Source: an uncultured Marmoricola sp. (GTDB lineage: Bacteria > Actinomycetota > Actinomycetes > Propionibacteriales > Nocardioidaceae). From it: a stretch of DNA of 44,449 bases. The DNA lies in assembly GCA_937868075.1 (NCBI GenBank), contig CALMLL010000140.1:1-44449 (forward strand), given 5' to 3'. A program made the position numbers and the translations under genes. Shown in pieces: positions 17,516 through 26,874 of this stretch (position 1 is its first letter; each line of letters opens with the position of its first letter). The notes below the pieces were generated by a model. It was given only the letters and a program-made list of their open reading frames with translations, ran no database searches and was not told the DNA's origin.

Positions 17516-18520
17516 TCATCGATCGGCTTTCGGGTCGAGCGCGTCACGCAGTCCATCACCGAGCAGGTTGAAGCTGACCACCACGGTGGCCAGCACGAAC
17601 GCCGGGATGATGAAGTAGGCGAAGTCTGAGTCGTAGTACGTCGTCGCGTCGGACAAGATGTTGCCCAGCGTCGGGGTCGGCGGCTTCACACCGACACCCA
17701 GGAAGCTCAGCGCCGCCTCAGCTGAGATGTAGGCCGGCATGGTGAGGGTGAAGTAGACCAGGATCGGCGCCCAGAGGTTGGGCAGCATCTCCTTGAACCA
17801 GATACGGGCCTGGCTGGCGCCGAAGACGTGCGCCGCCTCGACGAACTCGCGTTCACGCAGTGAGAGCACCTGGCCGCGCACGATGCGGGCGAAGGACGGC
17901 CAGCCGAACGCCGCCAGGACGAGGATGAGATAGGTCGCCCGCGCGAAATTGCCCTTGGGCACCCCGAGGCGCTCCAACTGATAGATCAGCGTCGAAGAAA
18001 GCGCCAGCAGCATCAGCGTCTGCGGGAAGGACAGGGTCATGTCGATGATCCGACCGATGATCGCGTCGACCCACTTGCCGGAACTGCCGGCGATGATGCC
18101 GATCACCGTGCCGAGGGCCACTGTCAAAAGGGCGGCGAGCAAAGCGATCGAGATCGAGAAGGTCATGCCCATGATCAGCCTGGACATCACATCGGTGCCG
18201 GTGCCGGGAGTCAGGCCGAAGGGGTGGGACCAGGAGATCCCGCCAAGAGCACCCTTGGGCACCGAGCCGTTGTTGACGTCGAGTTTGTCGGAGTTGAACG
18301 TGTAGGGGCGCAGGATCTTCATCTTGGTCAGGATCGGCGCCAACACGGCCAAGAGCATGAACAACAACACCACGCCGCCGGCGATCATCGAGCCGGTGTC
18401 GCGACGGAAACGTGAGACCGCCAACTGGCGAGGGGACATCCCGCGGATCTGGGATCCTTGGTCGGTGGTCGGCGACTCAACTTCGGTCGGCGTATCCGCC
18501 TGCGGTCCACTCACACTCAA
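17516..18520 (-). CDS. oppC: Peptide ABC transporter permease, OppC/DppC type
   Basis: Permease of the BPD_transp_1 family with an OppC N-terminal domain (SPRQLAVSRFRRDTGSMIAG). It has a first membrane segment, a long outside loop and five more segments, and the EAA loop is REFVEAAHVFGASQARIWFKE. I place the start at TTG 18518-18520 because AGGAGG (18529-18534) lies exactly eight bases upstream. That gives 334 residues. An alternative GTG at 18572-18574 would add 18 residues but lacks a Shine-Dalgarno; a GTG two codons downstream of the TTG is also possible. It is the first gene of the opp unit, an uncommon C-A-B-D-F order. Confidence 0.88.
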   Translation of the reverse strand: MSVSGPQADTPTEVESPTTDQGSQIRGMSPRQLAVSRFRRDTGSMIAGGVVLLFMLLAVLAPILTKMKILRPYTFNSDKLDVNNGSVPKGALGGISWSHPFGLTPGTGTDVMSRLIMGMTFSISIALLAALLTVALGTVIGIIAGSSGKWVDAIIGRIIDMTLSFPQTLMLLALSSTLIYQLERLGVPKGNFARATYLILVLAAFGWPSFARIVRGQVLSLREREFVEAAHVFGASQARIWFKEMLPNLWAPILVYFTLTMPAYISAEAALSFLGVGVKPPTPTLGNILSDATTYYDSDFAYFIIPAFVLATVVVSFNLLGDGLRDALDPKADR

Positions 18521-18599
18521 GGCAAAGACCTCCTGTTGGGATGGGCGCGACACGGGTGGGTCTGTTGATACCACGAGTGAGCCTATGTGAGGCAGCCCT

Positions 18600-18614
18600 T
18601 TGTGCTCAGCACAA
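18600..18614. promoter_or_regulatory. Palindrome upstream of oppC, possible operator
   Basis: TTGTGC-TCA-GCACAA is a perfect 6-bp inverted repeat with a 3-base centre, 79 bases before the proposed oppC start. On the minus strand a -10-like TAGGCT follows 16 bases after it, so a repressor here would cover the -35 region. It is equally able to form a small hairpin after aspS-proximal transcription. Operator status is inference. Confidence 0.35.
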
Positions 18615-18667
18615 GGAGGTAACGATCCGGCATCGGCTCAGAACGTAACATCTTCGCCGAACGCGGC

Positions 18668-20434
18668 TCAGGTTCCCGATTCCTTCGGTTTGGGCAGATC
18701 AACTCCGGCTTCTTTGCGCTGCTCGGCCGTGATCGCGGCAGGGGCTGCGGTGAGCGGGTCGTAGCCGTTCCCGGTCTTGGGGAACGCGATCACCTCGCGG
18801 ATCGACTCCGCACCCGCAAGGAGCGCACACACGCGGTCCCAGCCGAATGCGATCCCGCCGTGGGGAGGCGCCCCGTACTTGAAGGCATCAAGCAGGAACC
18901 CGAACTTCTCCTGGGCGGTCTCCTCATCGATTCCCATGACCGCGAAGACCCGCTTCTGCACGTCGGCCCGGTGGATACGGATCGACCCGCCGCCGATCTC
19001 GTTGCCGTTGCACACCAGGTCGTAGGCCCACGCCAGGGCGTTGCCGGGGTCGACATCGAAGGTCGCCAGGTCCTGAGGGGAGGTGAAGGCGTGGTGGACC
19101 GCGGTCCACGCTCCCGAGCCCACGGCCACGTCACCTGCGGCGGTGGCGTCGTCGGCCGGCTCGAACAGCGGCGCGTCAACCACCCACAGGAGGCTCCATG
19201 CGGACTCATCGATCAGGCCGCAACGCCGACCGATCTCCAGACGTGCCGCCCCGAGCAGGGCACGACTCGACTTGACCGGTCCGGCGGCGAAGAAGACACA
19301 GTCGCCGGGGGCGGCGCCGACATGCGCGGCCAATCCGTCACGTTCTGCATCGGAGAGGTTCTTGGCAACGGGTCCGCCGAGTTCGCCGTCCTCGCCGAGG
19401 GTGACATAGGCCAGCCCCCTGGCACCGCGCTGCTTGGCCCACTCCTGCCAGGCGTCGAACTGGCGACGCGGCTGGCTGCCACCGCCGGGCATCACTACCG
19501 CCCCCACATAGGGGGCCTGGAAGACGCGGAACGGGGTGTCCTTGAAGTAGTCGGTGCACTCGACAAGTTCCTGCCCCATGCGCAGGTCGGGCTTGTCGGA
19601 GCCGTAGCGGCGCATGGCGTCGGCGTACGTCATCCGCGGCAGCGGAGTCGGGATGTCTACCCCGATCAACTGCCACAAGGCCCGGGTGACGTCCTCGCCG
19701 ATCGCGATGACATCGTCCTGGTCCACGAAGCTCATCTCGATGTCGAGTTGGGTGAACTCGGGCTGTCGGTCGGCTCGGAAGTCCTCGTCGCGATAGCAAC
19801 GGGCGATCTGGTAGTAGCGCTCCATGCCGGCGACCATCAGCAACTGCTTGAACAGTTGCGGGCTCTGCGGCAGGGCGTACCAGTTGCCGGGCGAGAGCCG
19901 GGCAGGCACCAAGAAGTCGCGGGCACCCTCGGGGGTGCTGCGAGTCAGCGTCGGGGTCTCGATCTCGACGAAGTCGTGAGCGGCGAGCACGTCGCGTGCG
20001 GCCTTGTTGACCTTGCTGCGCAACCGCAGGGCTTGACTTGGGCCACGTCGGCGAAGGTCGAGGTAACGGTGGCGAAGGCGTGCCTCCTCCCCCACCTCGA
20101 CGTGGTCGTCGATGGGGAACGGCAAGGCGGCCGCCGGGTTGAGCACCTCGACGTCCTGGGCGATCACCTCGATACCACCGGTAGCGATCTTGGAGTTCTC
20201 CTGGCCCTCCGGACGCAGGCTCACGGTGCCGACGACTTTGAGGCAGTACTCGTTGCGCAAGGAGGCGGCGACGTCTTCGTCGCGTACGACGACCTGGACC
20301 ACGCCGCTGGCTTCGCGCAGATCGAGGAAGGCCACGCCGCCGTGATCGCGGCGACGAGCCACCCATCCGGCGAGGGTGACGCTTTGTCCGACGTGGTCGG
20401 TACGCAAAGCACCGGCGTCGTGGGTGCGAATCAC
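18668..20434 (-). CDS. aspS: Aspartyl-tRNA synthetase (bacterial type)
   Basis: A 588-residue class IIb synthetase. The OB-fold anticodon domain covers about 1-110. The catalytic core has motif 2 ([20 protein letters not shown]) and motif 3 ([16 protein letters not shown]), and the bacteria-specific GAD insertion lies between ([14 protein letters not shown] region). It begins with GTG at 20432-20434, with GGAG seven bases upstream. Like other bacterial AspRS in organisms using GatCAB it might be non-discriminating; this cannot be told from the sequence by eye. It stands between hisS and the opp unit with gaps of 75 and 147 bp. Confidence 0.96.
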   Translation of the reverse strand: MIRTHDAGALRTDHVGQSVTLAGWVARRRDHGGVAFLDLREASGVVQVVVRDEDVAASLRNEYCLKVVGTVSLRPEGQENSKIATGGIEVIAQDVEVLNPAAALPFPIDDHVEVGEEARLRHRYLDLRRRGPSQALRLRSKVNKAARDVLAAHDFVEIETPTLTRSTPEGARDFLVPARLSPGNWYALPQSPQLFKQLLMVAGMERYYQIARCYRDEDFRADRQPEFTQLDIEMSFVDQDDVIAIGEDVTRALWQLIGVDIPTPLPRMTYADAMRRYGSDKPDLRMGQELVECTDYFKDTPFRVFQAPYVGAVVMPGGGSQPRRQFDAWQEWAKQRGARGLAYVTLGEDGELGGPVAKNLSDAERDGLAAHVGAAPGDCVFFAAGPVKSSRALLGAARLEIGRRCGLIDESAWSLLWVVDAPLFEPADDATAAGDVAVGSGAWTAVHHAFTSPQDLATFDVDPGNALAWAYDLVCNGNEIGGGSIRIHRADVQKRVFAVMGIDEETAQEKFGFLLDAFKYGAPPHGGIAFGWDRVCALLAGAESIREVIAFPKTGNGYDPLTAAPAAITAEQRKEAGVDLPKPKESGT

Positions 20435-20509
20435 GAGGATTCTCCGTTCTGGGTGGGGTCTGGGTGGGTCGGTGTTGTCAGTGGAGTCATGGTCGAGTCA
20501 GGAGGGAAT

Positions 20510-21874
20510 TCAGCCCGGGGGCGCCGTGACCACGCTAGGTCGAAGGTCGTCGACCGGGGGCTGCCAGGAGTCCGGATCGATGGCGCTCTGCTCCCCGCTG
20601 CGGATGTCCTTCAGTTGCGGAGCCTCCCCGTCGCCCGATCCGGGCTGCGGTGAGCCCGGGAACAGAACGTAAGGGATGCCACGGCGCTCGGCATACCGGA
20701 TTTGCTTGCCGAAACGCTGGGGATCAGGAGCCACCTCGGTGCTGATCCCTCGAGCGCGCAAGCGGTCGGCCAGGTCATCGCAGCGCGACCGGGAGTCTTC
20801 ATCGGGCAGCGCGACGAGCACCACGGACGGCACCGAGCGGCTCGCGGCCAATCCGGTGCGGGCGAACAGCGGCACCAGCACCCGGCTCACGCCCAACGAG
20901 ATCCCGACGCCGGGGTAGGTGGTGCGCCCGTCGGTTGCCAAGGTGTCGTAGCGACCACCTGAGCAGATGGAGCCGAGGGCCTCGAAGCCGCGTAGGCGCG
21001 TCTCGAACACCGTGCCGGTGTAGTAGTCCAGACCCCGGGCGATCTTGAGGTCGGCCACGATGGACACCTGCTCGGTCACCAAACCGGCGCACCCCTCGAT
21101 CACGGCAGCGAGCTCGGTCAGCCCTTCCTCCAGCAGGGGGTGAGTGACCCCCAGGGCACGGACAGCATCGACGAAACTCGTGTCGGCGGTGCAGATCCCA
21201 GCCAGGTCGAGACAACGCTGGGCCTGCTCCGCCGAAAGCCCGGCCTCGTCGACCAAGAGCCGGCTCACCGCCTCCTGGGGGACCTTGTCGAGTTTGTCCA
21301 CGACTCGCATCACCGCGTCGGGGTCTGCGGCACCGAGGCCCTGGTAGAAGCCCTGGATCAGTTTGCGGTTGTTGACCTGCAGGGTGAAGCCCGGCAGGAA
21401 GTCGAGGCGACGCAGAGCATCGAGCATGACCCGGGCGACCTCGACGTCGTGGTGGAAGTCGAGGCGGTCCTGCCCGATCACGTCGATGTCGGCCTGGGTG
21501 AACTCCCGGTAGCGACCTTCTTGCGGACGCTCCCCGCGCCAGACCTTCTGGATCTGGTAGCGCCGGAACGGGAAGGTGAGTTTGCCGGCGTTCTCGAGCA
21601 CATACCTCGCGAACGGCACGGTGAGGTCGAAGTGGAGCCCTAGCCCGGCGTCGCGACCGTCGCTGGCTTCCTGAAGGCGGCGCAACACGTAGACCTCCTT
21701 GGAGGTCTCTCCTTTGCGCAGCAATTGGTCCAGCGGCTCCACGGCACGAGTCTCGACATTGGCGAAGCCGTGGAGTTCGAAGGTGTGCGCCAAAGTCGCG
21801 ATCACGTGCTGCTCGACCTGGCGTTGGGCCGGCAGGAACTCGGGGAAACCGCTCAGCGGAGTGGGTCGTGCCAT
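20510..21874 (-). CDS. hisS: Histidyl-tRNA synthetase
   Basis: A 454-residue class II synthetase. It begins MARPTPLSGFPEFLPAQRQ. Motif 2 reads VWRGERPQEGRYREFTQAD, the histidine-specific block is ARGLDYYTGTVFE, and motif 3 is GVGISLGVSRVL. The anticodon-binding domain ends with KDIRSGEQ. A Pro/Val-rich tail of about 25 residues follows. The start codon is one base after the stop of the metallo-hydrolase gene, the same pairing as Rv2581c-hisS in M. tuberculosis. Confidence 0.96.
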   Translation of the reverse strand: MARPTPLSGFPEFLPAQRQVEQHVIATLAHTFELHGFANVETRAVEPLDQLLRKGETSKEVYVLRRLQEASDGRDAGLGLHFDLTVPFARYVLENAGKLTFPFRRYQIQKVWRGERPQEGRYREFTQADIDVIGQDRLDFHHDVEVARVMLDALRRLDFLPGFTLQVNNRKLIQGFYQGLGAADPDAVMRVVDKLDKVPQEAVSRLLVDEAGLSAEQAQRCLDLAGICTADTSFVDAVRALGVTHPLLEEGLTELAAVIEGCAGLVTEQVSIVADLKIARGLDYYTGTVFETRLRGFEALGSICSGGRYDTLATDGRTTYPGVGISLGVSRVLVPLFARTGLAASRSVPSVVLVALPDEDSRSRCDDLADRLRARGISTEVAPDPQRFGKQIRYAERRGIPYVLFPGSPQPGSGDGEAPQLKDIRSGEQSAIDPDSWQPPVDDLRPSVVTAPPG

Positions 21875-21875
21875 C

Positions 21876-22556
21876 TCAGAGACCTTGCAGGTAGGGGTTG
21901 GTGTGGCGCTCGCGGCCGATTGAGGTCTGGTTGCCGTGACCAGGAAGCACGACGACGTCGTCGGGCAGGGTGAGCACTTTGGCAGCCAGACTGCGCATCA
22001 TCTCGGCGTGGTCGCCCCCGGGCAGGTCGGTGCGCCCGATCGAGCCCTCGAAGAGGAGGTCCCCGGCGAACATGACCTCGCTGACCTCGGTGCTGTCGGG
22101 GTACGCCGTCCGGAACGTCACCGAACCGGGCGTGTGCCCCGGGGTGTGATCGACCGCGAAGTCGATGCCGGCCACGGTCAGCCGCTGACCGTCGGCCAGT
22201 TCGCGTACATCGTCGGGTTCAGCCCACGTATAGGTGGCACCGAGCAGCATCTGGCTGGTCTCGGCTGACATGCCAGCCATCGGGTCGGCCAGGAGGTGCC
22301 GATCGCGCGGGTGGATCCAGGCAGTGGCCTCGTAGGTGCCGGCCACCGGAGCAACACACCACATGTGGTCGACGTGGCCGTGGGTGACCAAAACCGCAAC
22401 CGGCTTGAGCCGGTGCTGGGCCACGACATCGGCCACCCCGGCGGTCGCGTCCTTTCCGGGGTCGATGACGACGCACTCGGAGCCTGCTCCGGTTGCGACG
22501 ACATAACAATTGGTGCCCCACGGACCTGCGGGGAATCCTGCGACGAGCACGCGCAT
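21876..22556 (-). CDS. Metallo-beta-lactamase-fold hydrolase (glyoxalase II-like)
   Basis: A 226-residue MBL-fold protein. The metal motif is THGHVDH (HxHxDH), with later ligands in DHTPGHTPGS, FAGDLLFEGSIGRTDLPGG and LPGHGNQTSIGRE, an arrangement typical of the glyoxalase II branch. The substrate is unknown; actinobacterial members are often called hydroxyacylglutathione hydrolase although these bacteria lack glutathione, so a mycothiol thioester is a reasonable guess. The ATG at 22554-22556 begins the conserved FPAGPWGTNCYVV segment; an in-frame extension into the divergent gene is rejected. There is no good Shine-Dalgarno. Confidence 0.88.
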   Translation of the reverse strand: MRVLVAGFPAGPWGTNCYVVATGAGSECVVIDPGKDATAGVADVVAQHRLKPVAVLVTHGHVDHMWCVAPVAGTYEATAWIHPRDRHLLADPMAGMSAETSQMLLGATYTWAEPDDVRELADGQRLTVAGIDFAVDHTPGHTPGSVTFRTAYPDSTEVSEVMFAGDLLFEGSIGRTDLPGGDHAEMMRSLAAKVLTLPDDVVVLPGHGNQTSIGRERHTNPYLQGL

Positions 22557-22560
22557 CACC

Positions 22561-22605
22561 CTAACGGGCCAGACCGTTAGTCTGGTCGCCCGGTCAACGT
22601 GACCG
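22561..22605. promoter_or_regulatory. Two dyads in the divergent MBL/DUF349 promoter region
   Basis: CTAACGG (22561-22567) pairs with CCGTTAG (22574-22580), and the overlapping CCAGAC (22569-22574) pairs with GTCTGG (22580-22585), so only one can form at a time. A separate palindrome CGGTCA-ACG-TGACCG lies at 22591-22605. TAGTCT at 22578-22583 is a -10 candidate for the plus-strand gene. The 76-bp region must drive both directions; binding by a regulator is inference. Confidence 0.35.
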
Positions 22606-22632
22606 ATTCGCATCACGACCAAGGGTGGAACC

Positions 22633-23985
22633 ATGACCGCTCCCGACCACGACGTACCGAGCCCGGCCGACCTGAGGCCAGCCGCCCCGACCCCGGAGGC
22701 CGCGAGCACGGCAGCCCCCGGTGCCGACGAGGCGAACCCAGCAGACACGACAGGATCGGGCGCCGACCTCCCATGGGGCCGGGTCGCCGAGGACGGCACC
22801 GTCTACGTCCGCACTGGTGAGGGCGAACGCGCGGTCGGCTCCTACCCGGAAGGCAGTGCAGAGGAGGCCATGGCCTTCTTCACCAAGCGGTACGACGCCT
22901 TGGCGTTCGAGGTCGAGTTGCTGGAGAAGCGCATCCACGCCGGGGCGCTCTCGCCCGAGGAGGCCCGAGGCTCGATCGACAAGGTGCGCACCCAGGTGGT
23001 CGACGCCAACGCCGTGGGTGACCTGCAGTCCCTGACCGCTCGGCTCGACGGCCTCGCGCCGGTGCTTGCCCAGCACGCCGCCGCTCGCCGGGAGGAGCGG
23101 GCCGCACGAGCAACTGAGTCTCGTACCCGCAAAGAAGCCATCGTGGCCACCGCTGAGACGTTGGCCGCCGGGACCGACTGGCGCAACGGTGCCAACCGAC
23201 TGCGCGACCTGCTCGAGGAGTGGAAGGCGCTCCCGCGCATCGACCGGCCCACCGACGACGCGCTGTGGAAGCGTTTCAGCGCCGCCCGGACCACCTACAC
23301 CCGGGCTCGCAAGGCCCACTTCTCCGAAGTCGGTGAGCAGCGCAGCAGCGCCAAACAGATCAAGCAACGTCTCGTCGCCGAGGCTGAGGAACTGGCCACC
23401 TCGACCGAGTGGGGCCCCACTGCGGGGCGCTATCGCGATCTGATGAGTCAGTGGAAGGCCGCCGGGTCGGCGCAGAAGTCCGACGACGACGCCCTCTGGC
23501 GGCGCTTCCGAGCCGCCCAGGACGCCTTCTTCGGCGCCCGGGACGCGGCTGCGGCCGAGACCGAGGCCGAGTTCGAAGCCAACGCGAGCGTCAAAGAAGC
23601 GATCCTCGTCGAGGCCGAACAACTGCTCCCGGTCGGCGACCTCGATGAGGCCAAGCGCCGCCTCCGCGAGTTGGGCGAGCGCTGGGAAGCCGCAGGCAAG
23701 GTCCCCCGGGCCCGGATCAAGGAACTCGAGGGCCGGATGCGCAAGGTCGAGCAGGCGGTGCGCCACGCCGAGGACGCCCAATGGCGGCGTACCGACCCGG
23801 AGAAGTCGGCTCGCGCGGGCGGCCTCGTGGCCCAGTTGGAGGACGCCGTCGCCAAGTTGGCCAGCGACCTTGCCAAGGCCCAGGTTGCCGGAGACACCAA
23901 GAAGGCCGCCTCGCTGGAGAAGGACCTGGCCGGACGCCAGTCGCTGCTCGACATGGCCCGCAAGGCCGCTGCCGACTTCAGCTGA
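22633..23985 (+). CDS. DUF349 repeat protein
   Basis: A 450-residue, highly charged, largely helical cytosolic protein. The first 45 residues are Pro/Ala-rich and probably disordered. Residues about 47-110 (WGRVAEDGTVYVR, AMAFFTKRYDALAFEVELLEKR) form the conserved actinobacterial head. Three DUF349-type repeats follow at about 173-230, 250-303 and 325-380; the first two share LWRRF/LWKRF and the third is degenerate. A last helical stretch ends at 450. The function of DUF349 is not established. It is one of two plus-strand protein genes here and converges on rel with seven bases between stops. Confidence 0.9.
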   Translation: MTAPDHDVPSPADLRPAAPTPEAASTAAPGADEANPADTTGSGADLPWGRVAEDGTVYVRTGEGERAVGSYPEGSAEEAMAFFTKRYDALAFEVELLEKRIHAGALSPEEARGSIDKVRTQVVDANAVGDLQSLTARLDGLAPVLAQHAAARREERAARATESRTRKEAIVATAETLAAGTDWRNGANRLRDLLEEWKALPRIDRPTDDALWKRFSAARTTYTRARKAHFSEVGEQRSSAKQIKQRLVAEAEELATSTEWGPTAGRYRDLMSQWKAAGSAQKSDDDALWRRFRAAQDAFFGARDAAAAETEAEFEANASVKEAILVEAEQLLPVGDLDEAKRRLRELGERWEAAGKVPRARIKELEGRMRKVEQAVRHAEDAQWRRTDPEKSARAGGLVAQLEDAVAKLASDLAKAQVAGDTKKAASLEKDLAGRQSLLDMARKAAADFS

Positions 23986-23992
23986 ACTCTGC

Positions 23993-26272
23993 CTACTGGG
24001 TGACCCGGTAGGCGTCGAAGACGCCCGGGACGTTGCGCACGGCCTTGAGCAGCGCGCCCAGGTGTGTGGGGTCACCCATCTCGAAGGCGAACTTGGTCTT
24101 GGCCACGCGGTCGCGGGTGGTGGTCAACGTGGCCGACAGGATGTTCACGTGCTGGTCGGAAAGCGCCATGGTGATGTCAGAGAGCAATCGAGCCCGGTCC
24201 AGCGCCTCGACCTGGATCTGCACCAGGAACGTCGTCTGCGTGCTGTTGTCCCACGACACTTCGACCAGCCGTGAGGGCTGACCGGCCAGATCGGTGGCGT
24301 TGGTGCAGTCGCTGCGGTGCACGGAGATGCCAGAGCCCCGGGTGACGAACCCGATGATGTCGTCGCCGGGGACCGGGGTGCAGCAGCGGGCCAGTTTGAC
24401 CAGCAGGTCGCTGACTCCCTTGACGATGACGCCGGTCTCCTCGGCCGCCTTGGCTCGGCGGCGAGGTCGCGAGGTGATCCGGGTCGCCTCGGCGAGATCC
24501 TCCTCGAGGTTGGCCGCGCCGCCGTGGAGTTCGATGACCTTGCGTACGACGGTCGGGGCGCCCAGGTTGTTCTCCCCCACCGCGGCGTAGAGCGCGGAGA
24601 CGTCGGCCAACCCGAACTCGTGGGCCACTCCGGTGAGGGATTCGTGACTGAGCACCCGCTTGAGCGGCACCCCCTCCTTGCGCAGGAGTTTGGCGATCTG
24701 GTCTCGGCCCTTCTCGATGGCCTCTTCGCGGCGCTCCTTGGTGAACCAGTGCCGGATCTTTGAGCGGGCCCGCTGCGACTTCACGAACCGCAGCCAGTCC
24801 TGACTGGGCGCGGCGTTGGGCTGCTTGGAGGTGAAGACCTCGACCACGTCGCCGTTCTCGAGTTCGGACTCCAAGCTGACCAGGCGACCGTTGACCTTGG
24901 CGCCGATGGTGCGGTGCCCAACCTCGGTGTGGACCGCGTAGGCGAAGTCGACCGGGGTCGCTTTGGCGGGCAACTGTTTGATGTCGCCGCGGGGGGTGAA
25001 GGCGAAGACCTGCTCGGTGTTGATCTCGTCGCGAAGGGAGTCGAGGAACTCTCCGGAGTCACCCAATTCGCTTTGGAACTCCACAAGGTTCTGCACCCAG
25101 GGCAGGTCGCTGGGCGACAACGAGCGGTCGGTGTCGACGCCCGTGCGGGAGTCCTCTTTGTACTTCCAGTGCGCTGCGACGCCGTACTCGGCACGACGGT
25201 GCATGTCCCAGGAGCGGATCTGCATCTCGATCGGTTTGCCTTGCGGGCCCATGACGGTCGTGTGCAACGACTGGTAGAGGTTGAGCTTGGGCATCGCGAT
25301 GTAGTCCTTGACCCGAGCCGGAACCGGCTTGTAACGGTCGTGGAGGACGCCCAGGACGCTGTAGCAGAGCCGACTGTCCTCGACGAGGATGCGGATGCCG
25401 ACCAGGTCGTAGATGTCGGAGAACTCGCGCTCGCCGTGCACCATCTTCTGGTAGATCGAGTAGTAGTGCTTGGGCCGCCCGGTGACGGTGGCCTTGATCT
25501 TCTCCTCTTTGAGGTCGTTGGTGACCTGGTTGATCACCTGGGTCAGCACCTTGTCGCGGGCAGGGGCACGGTCGGCGACCATGCGCACGATCTCGTCGTA
25601 GATCTTGGGGTGCAGGGTGGAGAAGGCGAGATCCTCCAACTCCCACTTGATGGTGTTCATGCCGAGGCGGTGGGCCAGCGGCGCGTAGATCTCGAGAGTC
25701 TCTCTGGCCTTGCGTTCTTGGGTGTCGGCCTTGAGGTAGCGCAAGGTGCGCATGTTGTGGAGGCGGTCGGCGAGTTTGATGACCAGGACCCGGATGTCCT
25801 TGCTCATCGCGACGATCATCTTGCGCAACGTCTCCGAGGCCGCATGCTCGCCGTAGTTGACCTTGTCGAGTTTGGTGACACCGTCGACCAGGGCGGCGAC
25901 CTCGTCACCGAAGTCGATGCGCAGTTGCTCCAGCGTGTACGGCGTGTCCTCCACCGTGTCGTGCAGCAGAGCCGCCACCAGGGTCGGCTCGGTCATGCCG
26001 AGTTCGGCCAGGATCGTGGTGACCGCCAGCGGGTGGGTGATGTAGGCATCCCCGCTCTTGCGGACCTGGCCCGTGTGGTGGGTCTCGGCAATGCGGTAGG
26101 CCCGCTCCAACAACGCGGTGTCGGCCTTGGGGTGATTGGTGCGCACCGCCCGGAACAGCGGCTCGAGTTCGGGTCGGGCCGGGCCGCTGCGGGTGCCGAT
26201 CCGGGCCAACCGCTGGCGCACCGAGAACCCGGCGGGCGCGGAGGTGCCCGACTCAGGGGTGCGCTCAGCCAC
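23993..26272 (-). CDS. rel: Bifunctional (p)ppGpp synthetase/hydrolase Rel
   Basis: A 759-residue long RSH protein. The HD hydrolase domain has [19 protein letters not shown] and [10 protein letters not shown] (H104-D105, E108-D109). The synthetase domain contains [27 protein letters not shown] and [11 protein letters not shown]; the RxKD form of the last motif marks bifunctional enzymes rather than RelA-only ones. TGS ([15 protein letters not shown]) and a C-terminal ACT domain complete it. It makes and degrades the stringent-response alarmone. The start is GTG at 26270-26272 with TAGGAGA upstream; TAGACT at 26300-26305 is a possible -10. Confidence 0.95.
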   Translation of the reverse strand: MAERTPESGTSAPAGFSVRQRLARIGTRSGPARPELEPLFRAVRTNHPKADTALLERAYRIAETHHTGQVRKSGDAYITHPLAVTTILAELGMTEPTLVAALLHDTVEDTPYTLEQLRIDFGDEVAALVDGVTKLDKVNYGEHAASETLRKMIVAMSKDIRVLVIKLADRLHNMRTLRYLKADTQERKARETLEIYAPLAHRLGMNTIKWELEDLAFSTLHPKIYDEIVRMVADRAPARDKVLTQVINQVTNDLKEEKIKATVTGRPKHYYSIYQKMVHGEREFSDIYDLVGIRILVEDSRLCYSVLGVLHDRYKPVPARVKDYIAMPKLNLYQSLHTTVMGPQGKPIEMQIRSWDMHRRAEYGVAAHWKYKEDSRTGVDTDRSLSPSDLPWVQNLVEFQSELGDSGEFLDSLRDEINTEQVFAFTPRGDIKQLPAKATPVDFAYAVHTEVGHRTIGAKVNGRLVSLESELENGDVVEVFTSKQPNAAPSQDWLRFVKSQRARSKIRHWFTKERREEAIEKGRDQIAKLLRKEGVPLKRVLSHESLTGVAHEFGLADVSALYAAVGENNLGAPTVVRKVIELHGGAANLEEDLAEATRITSRPRRRAKAAEETGVIVKGVSDLLVKLARCCTPVPGDDIIGFVTRGSGISVHRSDCTNATDLAGQPSRLVEVSWDNSTQTTFLVQIQVEALDRARLLSDITMALSDQHVNILSATLTTTRDRVAKTKFAFEMGDPTHLGALLKAVRNVPGVFDAYRVTQ

Positions 26273-26299
26273 GGGCTCTCCTACCGACGATGGAGGGCC

Positions 26300-26305
26300 A
26301 GTCTA
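26300..26305 (-). promoter_or_regulatory. Candidate -10 for rel
   Basis: TAGACT, a TANNNT hexamer, is 27 bases before the GTG, followed by a good Shine-Dalgarno. It lies in the 62-bp apt-rel gap, so rel may have a promoter besides read-through from apt. No -35 is seen. Confidence 0.3.
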
Positions 26306-26334
26306 GGGCGCGGGCGGAGAGGTGGGGTGGCGCG

Positions 26335-26874
26335 TCACACGGTGCGAAGCGAAACCACAGGGATGTCGGGAATCGTGGCCCGACCAGGCAGGAACGACAG
26401 TTCCATGAGGACCGCCAACGCGTGCACGTGCCCGCCGCCGCGGGTGACCAGTTCGGCGGTGGCCTTCGCGGTTCCGCCAGTGGCGAGGACGTCATCGACG
26501 ATCAGGACCCGATCACCCGGCGCCAAAGCGTCGTGGTGCATCTCCAGGGTCTCCGAGGCGTACTCGAGTTCGTAGGAGACCGAGTCGGTTCGCCAAGGCA
26601 ACTTCCCGGGTTTGCGCACCGGAACGAACCCCGCCCCGAGTGCCAGCGCAACAGGCGCGGCGAAGATGAACCCGCGCGCCTCCATGCCCACCACCTTGTC
26701 GACCACGACGGCACCCGTTGCGTCACGACCGGCATCGGCCATGGCCGCCACCACGTCTGCGAAGGTCTGCGGGTCGGCCAGCAGCGGCGTGATGTCCTTG
26801 AAGACCACCCCAGGCTTGGGGAAGTCGGCCACATCGCGCATGTGCGCGTCGATGCGGTCGGTGAGGTCACTCAC
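26335..26874 (-). CDS. apt: Adenine phosphoribosyltransferase
   Basis: A 179-residue type I phosphoribosyltransferase that salvages adenine to AMP using PRPP. FPKPGVVFKDITPLL is the family N-terminus, EARGFIFAAPVALALGAGF the base-side loop, and VLIVDDVLATGGTA the PRPP-binding motif. The length matches bacterial Apt. It overlaps secF by four bases. The secF-apt-rel order is conserved in Actinobacteria, with M. tuberculosis carrying an extra lipoprotein gene in this slot. Confidence 0.96.
   Translation of the reverse strand: MSDLTDRIDAHMRDVADFPKPGVVFKDITPLLADPQTFADVVAAMADAGRDATGAVVVDKVVGMEARGFIFAAPVALALGAGFVPVRKPGKLPWRTDSVSYELEYASETLEMHHDALAPGDRVLIVDDVLATGGTAKATAELVTRGGGHVHALAVLMELSFLPGRATIPDIPVVSLRTV

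Noticed and set aside
22594..24075. 493-codon minus-strand open frame opposite the DUF349 gene
   Set aside because: The plus-strand product has recognisable DUF349 repeats; the opposite frame is Gly/Leu/Val low-complexity without a domain.
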